From Mycolicibacterium neoaurum VKM Ac-1815D (GTDB lineage Bacteria; Actinomycetota; Actinomycetes; Mycobacteriales; Mycobacteriaceae), in NCBI RefSeq assembly GCF_000317305.3, contig NC_023036.2, positions 1,364,001 through 1,428,000 on the forward strand: 64,000 bases of DNA. Reading direction: 5' to 3'. This document shows, piece by piece, positions 29,988 through 38,761 of the stretch (position 1 is the stretch's first letter; the number at the start of each line of letters is the position of its first letter). The position numbers and the translations under genes are program-made. The notes beneath the pieces are model-generated. The model had not been told where the DNA came from, did no database searches, and was given only the letters and a program-made list of their open reading frames with translations.

Positions 29988-31645
29988 CGAACCGTCGGCT
30001 GAAATTCGCCATCTTCGCCTTGACCGGGATCGTGTATCTCGGAGTCGGCTGGTGGCTGCAGATCCGGCACGGCTACATCATGGGCGACACGTTGTCCCGG
30101 GTGGCATCGACACAGGCAGTGTTGTTCAGCCGCGATCCGCACCTGGCGGCCATCGGATTCATCTTCACCCCGGTGGCGGCGATGGTGCAGATCCCGGCCA
30201 TGCTCTTCAGCGACGTCTGGACCGAGCTCGCCGAACACGCGTACTCCGGCACCCTGATGTCGAGCGTGTTCATGGCGGGAGCGGCGGTACAGATCTTCAG
30301 CATGGGCTCCGATCGCAGTCTGCCGCGGTGGTATTCGCTGACGATCACCGCGCTGTTCGCCCTGAACCCGATGATCGTGTTCTACGGATCCAACGGGATG
30401 AGCGAGGCTCCGTTCATCTTCTTCATGACCTGGGCGGTGCGCCGGCTCATCATGTGGATGGTCGACGACGACGTGCACCATCTGGTCGCGGCGGGCGGTG
30501 TCGCGATGGGGTTGGCCTATCTGACGCGCTACGACGCATTGGCATCGATCGGCGCGGCCGGCGTGATCGTCGGTGTCACGACCTATCTGCGGGCTCGGAC
30601 CTCACCGCGGGTGCGGCGGGCCGTGCTGGACGTGTTGATCGTCAGCGGACCCGGCGTGGCGGCATTCCTGGGCTGGGCCGCGGCGGGCTGGTTGATCACC
30701 GGGGAAGCGTTTGCCCAATTCACCTCGCAGTACGGGAACACCGCGATCCTGGAACAGTCCGGCCAGACCGCACCGAACTTCGCCGAGGGCATCGGGTTCG
30801 CCGCCGTATGCGTCATGCTGCTCGCCCCGACGCTGATTCCGCTGCTGCTGTGGGCGACCATGCAACGCTGGGGCACGCCACGATGGACGATGCTGGTGGT
30901 GCCGCTGGGGATGTTCGGTGCGGTGTTGGGATTCCAGGCATTCAGTTATGCGAACGGATCGACGTTCCCGTTCCTGCGCTTCTTCATCATCGCGATCCCG
31001 ATGGCGGCGACGCTGGCCTTGCTCGGCGTGCCCGATGGCGCGCTCGCACCGCCGAAACGGCGCGGGCGCTACGCCCCGCACCCTGCTCCCGTGGCGGTCA
31101 CCCGTCGTCGGTCTCCGGCAGTGTATGTCGCGGTCGCCGCGACGCTGGCCGTCGGCATCCCGGTCACGGTGTTCGGGATGGGTCAAGCGGATTACGCGCC
31201 GCAGGAATACGGTCTCGGGGCTGTGCTGAACCCTCAACCCGACGATGTCAGCGCGCACAAGGCCGTCGAGCACCGCATCGCCCGAACCTTCCGCACCGAG
31301 CGGCGGATCGCCGAATATCTGGATTCCCTCGGCTTGCCCGACAGCTCGGTCATCACCGATACCGTCTACGGATTCGGCGTGCTGGCCGCCACCGACCGGC
31401 CCAAGGTTTTCGTCATCCCGTCCGACCCGGATTTCACCGAACTGCTCAACGATCCGTCCGGCCGCGGCATCAAGTATCTGTTGACGGTGCCACCGATCGG
31501 CCGAGGTGCCTCGGATGCGCTCAATCTGCGGTATCCGACGCTGTATGACACCGGTGCCGAAGTGGCGACATTGGAGCTGGAGATTCCCAATGACGGCGAC
31601 GGGCAGCCCGATTGGCGGTTGTACCGGGTGAACGAACCGGCCTGA
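29984..31645 (+). CDS. GT39-like membrane glycosyltransferase
   Basis: A 553-aa multispanning protein (about 11 helices) with a C-terminal soluble tail. It resembles the GT-C mannosyltransferase/ArnT group: an acidic loop after helix 1 ('IRHGYIMGDTLSRVASTQAV') and 'FYGSNGMSEAPFIFFMTWAV' with 'LAYLTRYDALASIGAAGVIV' further in. GTG 29984 overlaps the BcsA-like stop as GTGA, so it belongs to the same translationally coupled unit. It may transfer sugar from a polyprenyl-phosphate donor to modify the polymer or a protein; that is inference. A 69-base gap follows before atsA. Confidence 0.75.
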   Translation: MTNRRLKFAIFALTGIVYLGVGWWLQIRHGYIMGDTLSRVASTQAVLFSRDPHLAAIGFIFTPVAAMVQIPAMLFSDVWTELAEHAYSGTLMSSVFMAGAAVQIFSMGSDRSLPRWYSLTITALFALNPMIVFYGSNGMSEAPFIFFMTWAVRRLIMWMVDDDVHHLVAAGGVAMGLAYLTRYDALASIGAAGVIVGVTTYLRARTSPRVRRAVLDVLIVSGPGVAAFLGWAAAGWLITGEAFAQFTSQYGNTAILEQSGQTAPNFAEGIGFAAVCVMLLAPTLIPLLLWATMQRWGTPRWTMLVVPLGMFGAVLGFQAFSYANGSTFPFLRFFIIAIPMAATLALLGVPDGALAPPKRRGRYAPHPAPVAVTRRRSPAVYVAVAATLAVGIPVTVFGMGQADYAPQEYGLGAVLNPQPDDVSAHKAVEHRIARTFRTERRIAEYLDSLGLPDSSVITDTVYGFGVLAATDRPKVFVIPSDPDFTELLNDPSGRGIKYLLTVPPIGRGASDALNLRYPTLYDTGAEVATLELEIPNDGDGQPDWRLYRVNEPA

Positions 31646-31714
31646 GACCGATTGCGGCGCGATGCGTGCGGCGCGGGTGTACTCTCCGGTCGATGCCGAT
31701 CCCCAGGAGGGCCG

Positions 31715-34066
31715 ATGACCGCTGAATTCAAGGGCAAGATCGCACTCGACATTCGCGATTCGGAACCGGACTGGGGCCCGTACGCCGCACCCACCGCACC
31801 CGCGGATGCGCCCAACGTCATGTATCTGGTCTGGGACGATATCGGCATTGCGACCTGGGATTGCTTCGGCGGTCTTGTCGAGATGCCCGCCATGAGCCGG
31901 ATCGCGGACAAGGGCGTGCGGTTGTCGCAGTTCCACACGACCGCATTGTGTTCGCCGACGCGCGCCGCACTGCTCACCGGTCGCAATGCGACCACGGTCG
32001 GCATGGCCACCATCGAGGAGTTCACCGACGGATTCCCCAACTGTAACGGCCGCATCCCCCGCGACACCGCGTTGTTGTCGGAGGTGTTGGCCGAACACGG
32101 TTACAACACCTACGCCGTCGGGAAGTGGCATCTGACACCGTTGGAGGAATCCAACCTGGCCGCCACCAAACGGCATTGGCCGCTGGGGCGCGGCTTCGAA
32201 CGCTTTTACGGGTTCATGGGCGGCGAGACCGACCAGTGGTATCCGGATCTGGTGTACGACAACCACCCTGTCACCCCGCCGGCCACCCCGGAGCAGGGTT
32301 ATCACCTGTCGAAGGACCTGGCGGACAAGACCATCGAATTCATCAGGGACTCCAAGGCCATCGCCCCGGACAAGCCGTGGTTCACCTATCTGTGCCCCGG
32401 CGCCGGGCACGCACCGCACCATGTGTTCGAGGAGTGGGCGGACAGATACGCGGGCACCTTCGACATGGGGTACGAGAAGTACCGGGATATCGTGCTGGCC
32501 AACCAGAAGCGGCTCGGCATCGTTCCGCCGGACACCGAGCTTTCGCCGATGAATCCCTACCTCGATGTCACCGGACCCGGGGGAGCGGCCTGGCCGGCGC
32601 AGGACACGGTGCGCCCGTGGGACAGCCTCGACGACGAGGAGAAGCGGTTGTTCTCCCGGATGGCCGAGGTGTTCGCCGGCTTCCTGTCCTACACGGACGC
32701 CCAGATCGGCCGCGTGCTGGACTATCTCGAAGAATCCGGTCAGCTGGACAACACCATCATCGTCGTCATCTCCGACAACGGGGCCAGCGGCGAGGGCGGG
32801 CCGAACGGATCGGTCAACGAGGTGAAGTTCTTCAACGGCTACATCGATACCGTGGCCGAAAGCCTGCGCTTCTACGATCAGCTGGGCGGGCCGCAGACCT
32901 ACAACCATTACCCGATCGGTTGGGCGATGGCCTTCAACACGCCCTACAAGCTGTTCAAACGCTACGCCTCCCACGAAGGCGGTATCGCCGACAGCGCAAT
33001 CATCTCCTGGCCCAAGGGAATCGACGCACACGGCGCGGTTCGCGATCAGTACATCAACGTCTGCGATGTCACCCCTACCGTCTACGACCTGCTCGGCATT
33101 CCCGAACCGTCCGAGGTCGGCGGTATCGCGCAGAAACCGCTCGACGGTGTGAGTTTCAAGTCCGCCCTCGAGGATCCGAATGCCGTCACCGACAAACGCA
33201 CACAGTTCTACGCGATGTTGGGTACCAGGGGGATCTGGCACGAGGGGTGGTTCGCCAACACCGTGCACGCGGCCTCGCCGGCGGGGTGGGGGCATTTCGA
33301 CGATGACCGTTGGGAGTTGTTCCATATCGACTCCGATCGCAGCCAGTGCCGTGACCTGGCGGCCGAGAACCCGGAGAAGTTGGCCGAACTGCAGGAGCTG
33401 TGGTTATCCGAGGCGGCGAAGTACAACGGCCTGCCGCTCGGGGATCTGAACATCTTCGAGACGTTCGGGCGATGGCGGCCGCTTCTCGTGGTGGGCCGCA
33501 CCACGTTCGTCTACTACCCCGACAACGCCGAGGTCGGTCTCGGCGCGGCCGCCGAACTGCGCGGTCAGTCGTTCTCGGTGCTGGCCGAGGTCACGATCGA
33601 CACCGCCGATGCTGAAGGAGTGCTCTTCAAGCAGGGCGCCGGTCACGGCGGACATGTGCTCTTCGTCCAGAACGGCCATCTGGAGTACGTGTACAACTTC
33701 ATGGGCGAGGACGAACAACGGGTGACCGCGCGGACACCGATCCCGTTGGGCAGTCATGTGTTCGGCGTCCGATACGAGCGGACCGGCACGGTCGAGGGCA
33801 GCCACACCCCGGTGGGGCAGGTATCGCTCTACATCGACGACAGCATCGTCGGTCAGGCCGACGGTGTGCGCACCCACCCTGGCAGCTTCGGGCTGTCCGG
33901 GGGAGGGATCAAAGTCGGCAGCAATACCGGCCAGGCGGTGTCCGGCGCCTACTCGGCACCGTTCGCCTTCACCGGCGGAACGATCGCCAAGGCGGTGGTG
34001 GACATTTCGGGCACTCCCTATCTGGACGCCGAGCGCGAGCTCGCCCGCGCCTTCGCCAGGGACTAG
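31715..34066 (+). CDS. atsA: Arylsulfatase
   Basis: A 783-aa type I sulfatase. The signature 'CSPTRAALLTGR' puts the formylglycine-forming Cys at residue 79. Metal and active-site motifs follow: 'AVGKWHLTPLEE', 'VVISDNGASGEGGPNG' and 'KRYASHEGGIADSAIISWPKG'. The last 230 residues form a LamG-like beta domain ('GVLFKQGAGHGGHVLFVQNG'). ATG 31715 is fixed by AGGAGG 8 bases upstream. The M. tuberculosis orthologue also lies between the S10 and spc operons. Activity requires a formylglycine-generating enzyme, which is not encoded in this window. There is no obvious signal peptide, so it is probably cytoplasmic. Confidence 0.93.
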   Translation: MTAEFKGKIALDIRDSEPDWGPYAAPTAPADAPNVMYLVWDDIGIATWDCFGGLVEMPAMSRIADKGVRLSQFHTTALCSPTRAALLTGRNATTVGMATIEEFTDGFPNCNGRIPRDTALLSEVLAEHGYNTYAVGKWHLTPLEESNLAATKRHWPLGRGFERFYGFMGGETDQWYPDLVYDNHPVTPPATPEQGYHLSKDLADKTIEFIRDSKAIAPDKPWFTYLCPGAGHAPHHVFEEWADRYAGTFDMGYEKYRDIVLANQKRLGIVPPDTELSPMNPYLDVTGPGGAAWPAQDTVRPWDSLDDEEKRLFSRMAEVFAGFLSYTDAQIGRVLDYLEESGQLDNTIIVVISDNGASGEGGPNGSVNEVKFFNGYIDTVAESLRFYDQLGGPQTYNHYPIGWAMAFNTPYKLFKRYASHEGGIADSAIISWPKGIDAHGAVRDQYINVCDVTPTVYDLLGIPEPSEVGGIAQKPLDGVSFKSALEDPNAVTDKRTQFYAMLGTRGIWHEGWFANTVHAASPAGWGHFDDDRWELFHIDSDRSQCRDLAAENPEKLAELQELWLSEAAKYNGLPLGDLNIFETFGRWRPLLVVGRTTFVYYPDNAEVGLGAAAELRGQSFSVLAEVTIDTADAEGVLFKQGAGHGGHVLFVQNGHLEYVYNFMGEDEQRVTARTPIPLGSHVFGVRYERTGTVEGSHTPVGQVSLYIDDSIVGQADGVRTHPGSFGLSGGGIKVGSNTGQAVSGAYSAPFAFTGGTIAKAVVDISGTPYLDAERELARAFARD

Positions 34067-34069
34067 CCG

Positions 34070-34771
34070 GTGCGCCGGGGAATGGCCGTCATGTGCGTGG
34101 CGGTGGCGGCGACGGTACCGGTGGCGGGATGCACGCGCCCCGGCGGCGGCACACCGGTCGCGGACAGCTCGTACACGGCCACGACGACCGGCAGCGGTAC
34201 TACGACGAGGGTGCCGCCGACACCGTCTTCGGCACCCGACCACCCCGACTTCGGGGTGGTCCCCACCCGCGAACCGATCCGTACCGGCGAGGTGACCTGC
34301 CAACCCTCCCAGCGTCCGCCGGTGGGGGTGAATTCGCAGGTTGCCGATCCTGGTGCGCCGGTGCTGACCCTCGCGGTGCCCGACGGGTGGTCGATGCAGG
34401 GTGGGGCCGGCGACATCGGTGCGCGCGTGAGCGGGCCCGAGGGGATGTCGGCGACCGTCACCATCGTGGCGACGACATCGACCCCGCAGGCCGCCTTCGC
34501 CGACTACGCCGACCGGCTCACCTCAGGTTCCTCGGTGAGTTCGTTGAATGTGCTGCCTGCCGAACTCTGCGACTACAGCGGGCAGAAGATGACGGGCGTG
34601 CTCTCCGACGGTGCGCGGCAGGCCATCGAGTTCGCCGATCGGGTGGTGCACATCCCCACCGGTAGCGGAAACTATCTGGTCTCCGTGCACACCGAGGCGC
34701 CCAACGGTGTCGCCGCATTCGATGCCGCCAGTGCCGAGCTGACCGGCGAGATCGAGGTCAGGATTCCCTGA
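34070..34771 (+). CDS. LpqN/LpqT-like lipoprotein
   Basis: A 233-aa predicted lipoprotein. The signal peptide 'MAVMCVAVAATVPVAGC' has a lipobox ending at the acylated Cys, followed by a Thr/Ser/Pro-rich linker and a folded domain (about residues 85-233) with 'LTLAVPDGWSMQGG' and 'LPAELCDYSGQKMTG', as in mycobacterial LpqN/LpqT proteins. GTG 34070 is 3 bases after the atsA stop; ATG 34082 is an alternative start with GGGGA close upstream. It is probably cotranscribed with atsA. The molecular role is unknown; LpqN homologues are linked to envelope transport. Its end overlaps the convergent DUF1275 gene by 14 bases. Confidence 0.75.
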   Translation: MRRGMAVMCVAVAATVPVAGCTRPGGGTPVADSSYTATTTGSGTTTRVPPTPSSAPDHPDFGVVPTREPIRTGEVTCQPSQRPPVGVNSQVADPGAPVLTLAVPDGWSMQGGAGDIGARVSGPEGMSATVTIVATTSTPQAAFADYADRLTSGSSVSSLNVLPAELCDYSGQKMTGVLSDGARQAIEFADRVVHIPTGSGNYLVSVHTEAPNGVAAFDAASAELTGEIEVRIP

Positions 34772-35462
34772 TCCGCGGGCCGTCGGCCTCGGTTCGGCGC
34801 ACCAGCCGCAGATGTCCGATCAGAGCGACCGCACCGGTCAGCGCTGCCGACAGGGCGAACGGCGCGGCGATATGCCATCGCAACAGCAGTGCACCGGTCA
34901 CGGCGCCTGCGAAGATGGTGGCGATTGCCGCGAATCGACGGTTCCACAGCACACCGGAGCCGGGGGTGGTCCACGTCTCACCGGCCAACGACGCCAGCGT
35001 CGAGGTCACCACGACGGTCGTCATATCGGCCACCGCGACGGTCCGGGCCACCATCGCCTGCGACCCCATCACCGCGGCGGTGGTGGCTGCCATGACTATC
35101 GGCAACACCGGGCCGCTGTGATCGTCCAGTCCGGCCAGCACACTCAGTGCCGCCAGCGTCACCGCGCCGACAGTCAACAGCACGGTGACCCGGTGTTGCC
35201 ATCCCTTCTGGCTCGCCCTCAGGACCAACCCGGCCAGGAATGCCGCAGCGGTGAAGGCCCCGAGCGCGATGGCCGGGCCCAGGACCGGTAGGTCGTCGGC
35301 ACCGGCCACACCCATACCGAGGATCACGATGTTGCCGGTCATGTTGCCTGTGAACACCCGATCCAACGCCAGAAAGCCGACGGCATCGACGATCCCGGTC
35401 ACATACGTCAACACGATCGTCGCGATGAGTGCCAGTCGCCGGCGTGGGTCCGCGCCCACCAT
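34758..35462 (-). CDS. DUF1275 (YoaK-type) membrane protein
   Basis: A 234-aa integral membrane protein with about six helices. The family hallmark is 'VTGIVDAVGFLALDRVFTGN' followed by 'MTGNIVILG' near the N-terminus; 'ASLAGETWTTPGSGVLWNRR' and 'AAIATIFAGAVTGALLL' lie toward the end. Function is not established for the family. ATG 35462 shares its A with the stop of the upstream permease gene (TGATG), which fixes the start and implies obligate coexpression with that transporter. Confidence 0.85.
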   Translation of the reverse strand: MVGADPRRRLALIATIVLTYVTGIVDAVGFLALDRVFTGNMTGNIVILGMGVAGADDLPVLGPAIALGAFTAAAFLAGLVLRASQKGWQHRVTVLLTVGAVTLAALSVLAGLDDHSGPVLPIVMAATTAAVMGSQAMVARTVAVADMTTVVVTSTLASLAGETWTTPGSGVLWNRRFAAIATIFAGAVTGALLLRWHIAAPFALSAALTGAVALIGHLRLVRRTEADGPRIRES

Positions 35463-37030
35463 CAGAACAGCAGGACGGCCGCGACCGTGCAGAGCACGAG
35501 GCCGGACATGACGGGTACGAAGCATTTGCGGGCCAGCGTGAGCACCGGCACCCGCGCAAAGCCGGCCACCGCCACCAGCGACGACCACGCGACCAATGTG
35601 CCACCGCCGGACCAGATGTTGCCCATCTGGCCGATGGCGGCCAGCGTGGACGGGTCTATTCCGGCTGCTCCGCCGAGTGCGCCCGACAGCGATCCGGTGA
35701 GTGGCAGACCGCTGAAGCCCGACCCCTCGAGTCCGGCGATGACGCCCACGAACAGCACGGTGAAGGCAACGAGGAAGGCATTGGGTGCGACATTGGCCAG
35801 CGCCGCGTTGATGAGGTCGAACAGCAGTGCCGGACCCTTTGCGTCGGCCGGCATTCCGAGAATCTGGGCCGAGAAGTCACCGTTGCCGATGAAGAAGAAG
35901 CCGGCGATGGGTAGCACGATGCCCATCGCTTTGAAGGCGAAGACAAGGCCGTCGACGATATGCGTCGAGGAGCTTTCGAGAAAAGCGCGTTTGTCGTTGG
36001 TGATACAGGCGGCGAACAACAGCATCGCGGCGATTCCGCCGACGATGCCCGCGGCGTCACCACCCTGAAGTGGTGGCACGATGGAGGTGAACTTGCCCAG
36101 CAACAGGTAGACGATGAATGCCAGGTAGGCCAGTGGGACCAGCAGGGCGAACGCCTTGGCTGACAGTGGCTTAGGGGCATCGGCAGACTCCGTGGCGACC
36201 GGTTCGAGTACCGCCGTCGCGGTGGGTGACCCGGCGCCGGCGCCGGCGGGTACCGGGGCAACGCCGGTGCCGCCGGTGCCGCTGGGTTGCGGGCGTCCCG
36301 CCGTGCCCCCGTCCGCGTCCTGCTCTGCGGTGCTCACCCCGAGCTTGTCGGCCTTGTTCTCCCAGGCCACCAGCAACTCCGGTGCGGGCCGGCGCCAGGT
36401 GCGGCGCTGGGTCAGGTAGGTGATGGCCAGTGCGACGAAACCCACGATGAGGGACAGGATCATCGCCTTGTCGGCGACGGTGTCGGTATCGGCGCCGGCC
36501 GCTGTTGCCGAAATGCCGGGAGCCACCTTGATGATGTAATCCGACGACAATGCCATGCCCTGGCCGGCAATCGCGATCACCATGCCGACCGACAACGGGC
36601 TCAAGCCGGCTCGGATCGCCACCGGGATGAGCACTGCCCCCACCAGCGGAACGGCAGGCGTCGGCCAGAAGAACAGCGATATCACATAGGTGACGATCGC
36701 CAGTACAACGAAACTACTTGTGCCCGAACGCATCACTCGTCGAAATGGGGTGACCATCAGACGGTCGGCGCCCATCTCGCGCAGCGCCCCCAGCATGGCC
36801 GTGACGAAGGCGATGATCAAGAAGATGTTGAACAACTCGTGCGCGGCCACCAGGCTGGCGTTGAATATCGATGCCAACCCGGTCACGATGCTGCCCGAAA
36901 ACACCCACGCAGTAAGCAAAGTCGCGACCACCGAGGGGACGAGGATGTTCTTGCGCAGTGCCATCGTGAGCAGGATGACGACGATGCCGGCGAGATAGAT
37001 CCAGTGGGCTGCGCTGAGATGAATGTCCAT
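35462..37030 (-). CDS. Large permease of unassigned family (copy 1)
   Basis: A 522-aa protein with about 12 membrane helices and a long cytosolic Pro/Gly/Thr-rich loop (about residues 235-285). It is clearly paralogous to the gene at 47817: both share 'IFLIIAFVTAMLGALRE'/'IFLVIALVTAMLGAVRR', 'FWPTPAVPLVGAVLIPVAIR'/'FWPTPVLPLIAAILLPAAVR', 'GQGMALSSD' and 'WSGGGTLVAWSS'/'WTGGGTLVIWSS'. The pattern resembles ion-transporter-superfamily carboxylate carriers, but I cannot name the family or substrate. ATG 37030 is chosen with a weak AAAGA site; GTG 37045 is in frame. It is coupled to the DUF1275 gene. Confidence 0.7.
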   Translation of the reverse strand: MDIHLSAAHWIYLAGIVVILLTMALRKNILVPSVVATLLTAWVFSGSIVTGLASIFNASLVAAHELFNIFLIIAFVTAMLGALREMGADRLMVTPFRRVMRSGTSSFVVLAIVTYVISLFFWPTPAVPLVGAVLIPVAIRAGLSPLSVGMVIAIAGQGMALSSDYIIKVAPGISATAAGADTDTVADKAMILSLIVGFVALAITYLTQRRTWRRPAPELLVAWENKADKLGVSTAEQDADGGTAGRPQPSGTGGTGVAPVPAGAGAGSPTATAVLEPVATESADAPKPLSAKAFALLVPLAYLAFIVYLLLGKFTSIVPPLQGGDAAGIVGGIAAMLLFAACITNDKRAFLESSSTHIVDGLVFAFKAMGIVLPIAGFFFIGNGDFSAQILGMPADAKGPALLFDLINAALANVAPNAFLVAFTVLFVGVIAGLEGSGFSGLPLTGSLSGALGGAAGIDPSTLAAIGQMGNIWSGGGTLVAWSSLVAVAGFARVPVLTLARKCFVPVMSGLVLCTVAAVLLF

Positions 37031-37364
37031 CGCGGGTCTTTTCACTCACAACTGCTCGTGGGCTGTGCAGTTTGATGGGGGAATGCTCGGCGTGTTATGC
37101 GGCTGGGTCAACGAACAGAGTGCACACCGCTGTGCGCCCGCCGCTGTGCAACGTGTTCTGACCTTGTCATCCTGGTGTCGCGGTGTTTCGGCGACGTAAA
37201 GATCGGCGCCACATTTCGCGTCGCGGCGCTGGGCGGCGGCGCGGGTGGCGCAGACGCGCCGCCGCGCGCATTGTGCATGATGTCCATTTCGGGAGGGCCG
37301 GACTGGGCACCGTGACCGCCGGAGGCGGCGCCGGCCGTCGTTCCGGAGTGAGACAGTGGTGGCG
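37031..37364. other. Intergenic region with TGTGCA motifs
   Basis: 334 bases between divergent transporter genes with no credible ORF. TGTGCAGTTTG at 37064-37074 recurs exactly in the pucR promoter region (40518-40528), and further TGTGCA/GTGCAC elements occur at 37120-37125 and 37145-37150. It probably holds the permease promoter on the minus strand and the MFS promoter on the plus strand. A GC-rich, dyad-rich stretch occupies 37195-37270. Confidence 0.45.
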
Positions 37365-38759
37365 ATGACTGATACCGATAGCCGCTCGGTCGCCCGACCG
37401 CCCGGCCCCGATGCCAGCGGTACACCGCTGGCACTGGCCGCGCTGTTGTCCGGGACCCTGGTCGGTACCGTGAGCAACAACGTCGTCAATGTGCCGATGG
37501 CCGCGATCCTGGCAGACTTCGATGCGCCGCTCGGCAGCGGTGTTTTCGTCGTAGTCGGGTTTCTGCTCACCTTCACCGCGACGATGCCACTGGTCGGCTG
37601 GATCGGGGACCGATTCGGCCGGCGTCGCGTGTACTGCGCGTCGATGGTCGGCACGGCGATATGCGCCGTCGGTGCCGCGACGGCCCCATCCCTGGAGCTG
37701 CTGATCGTCTGGCGCTGTCTGGGTGGCGCGGCCGCCTCGGCCCTCGGCCCCGCCGTGCTCGGACTGCTGACCTGGCTGTTCGCCGGTGAACGGCGCGGGA
37801 AGGCGGTCGGGCTGTGGGCGTCGGTCAACGGAATCGGACAAGCGATAGGCCCCACGATGGGTGGGTTCATCGCCGACGGCTGGGGGTGGCGGTGGGTTTT
37901 CGTGCCGCTGGTGCCGGTGGCCCTCGCCGGGCTCATCGGGACGCTGTTGCACATCCCGCGGCACCCGGGTACCAGGATGCACTTCGACACGGTGGGTGCG
38001 CTGGCTCTCACATTCGGAGCGGGACTGCTGATCCTGGGCGTCGCCTTGATCCCGGCACAGGGGATCTCGGTGCTCGTCGGTGCGGCGGTGGGTACCGCCG
38101 TGCTGGTCCTGGTGTTCTTCGCCTGGCACTGCCGGCGAGTGCCAGAGCCGTTCGTCGACGTGCGGTTGGTGGCCGAGGCGCGATTCATGCGCAGCACCCT
38201 CGGCGCCTTCGCGTTCATGTTCAGTCTTGGCGCGACGCTGCTGGCAGTACCGCTGTATGTGGTTGCCGGCGGCTATTCGGGTTCGGTGGCGGGGATGGTC
38301 CTGCTGGCGATCCCGGTCTCGATGGTCGTTCTGGGGCCGGTGGTCGGGCGCTACCTGGACCGGCTCGGGGCACGCCGGGTGTTGCGCACCGGATTGAGCC
38401 TGCTGATCGTCGGGCAGGCGCTGCTGGCCGCGGCGGTGGCCACCGATCTGATCGAAAGATCCTATGGACTGCCGGGTTTCACGGCGATCCTGGTGGTGAT
38501 CGGTATCGGCACGGCGTTCGTGCAGACGCCGGCGGCCACCGGCGCGACGCGTTCACCGGCCGGCGCGCAGGGCACCGGACTCGGCCTGTTCAACCTGGTG
38601 CGGTTCGGCGGGTCGGCGATGGGTGCGGCCTGGGTCGCCATCGCCCTCGGGCTACCGACCGCAACCGGTTTCGCGCTGGCATTCGCGGTGGTGGCGGTGG
38701 TGGCGGTGCTCGGGCTGCTGGGGTCTTTCGTGGGGACCGACCCGGTCGCAGAGCGGTAG
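37365..38759 (+). CDS. MFS transporter
   Basis: A 464-aa major facilitator with about 14 hydrophobic segments. MFS motif A is 'GWIGDRFGRRRVYCASM', and 'GLWASVNGIGQAIGPTMGGF' carries the motif-C-like Gly/Pro pattern of drug:proton antiporters. 'WRCLGGAAASALGPAVLGLL' and 'GWGWRWVFVPLVPVA' are also typical. ATG 37365 is used; GTG 37356 is in frame. It ends 2 bases from the end of the convergent pucR gene. The substrate is unknown; its position suggests uptake or export of a metabolite of the neighbouring catabolic locus. Confidence 0.85.
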   Translation: MTDTDSRSVARPPGPDASGTPLALAALLSGTLVGTVSNNVVNVPMAAILADFDAPLGSGVFVVVGFLLTFTATMPLVGWIGDRFGRRRVYCASMVGTAICAVGAATAPSLELLIVWRCLGGAAASALGPAVLGLLTWLFAGERRGKAVGLWASVNGIGQAIGPTMGGFIADGWGWRWVFVPLVPVALAGLIGTLLHIPRHPGTRMHFDTVGALALTFGAGLLILGVALIPAQGISVLVGAAVGTAVLVLVFFAWHCRRVPEPFVDVRLVAEARFMRSTLGAFAFMFSLGATLLAVPLYVVAGGYSGSVAGMVLLAIPVSMVVLGPVVGRYLDRLGARRVLRTGLSLLIVGQALLAAAVATDLIERSYGLPGFTAILVVIGIGTAFVQTPAATGATRSPAGAQGTGLGLFNLVRFGGSAMGAAWVAIALGLPTATGFALAFAVVAVVAVLGLLGSFVGTDPVAER

Positions 38760-38761
38760 CT

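Noticed and set aside
30602..33325. 907-codon open frame on the minus strand across the GT39-like gene and atsA
   Set aside because: It is antisense to two well-supported genes, its translation is Arg/Gly/Val/His-rich without domains, and such frames are common in high-GC DNA.
37097..37315. Small ORFs between the two divergent transporter genes
   Set aside because: Composition is that of random high-GC DNA with no recognisable motif; the region is better explained as promoters.
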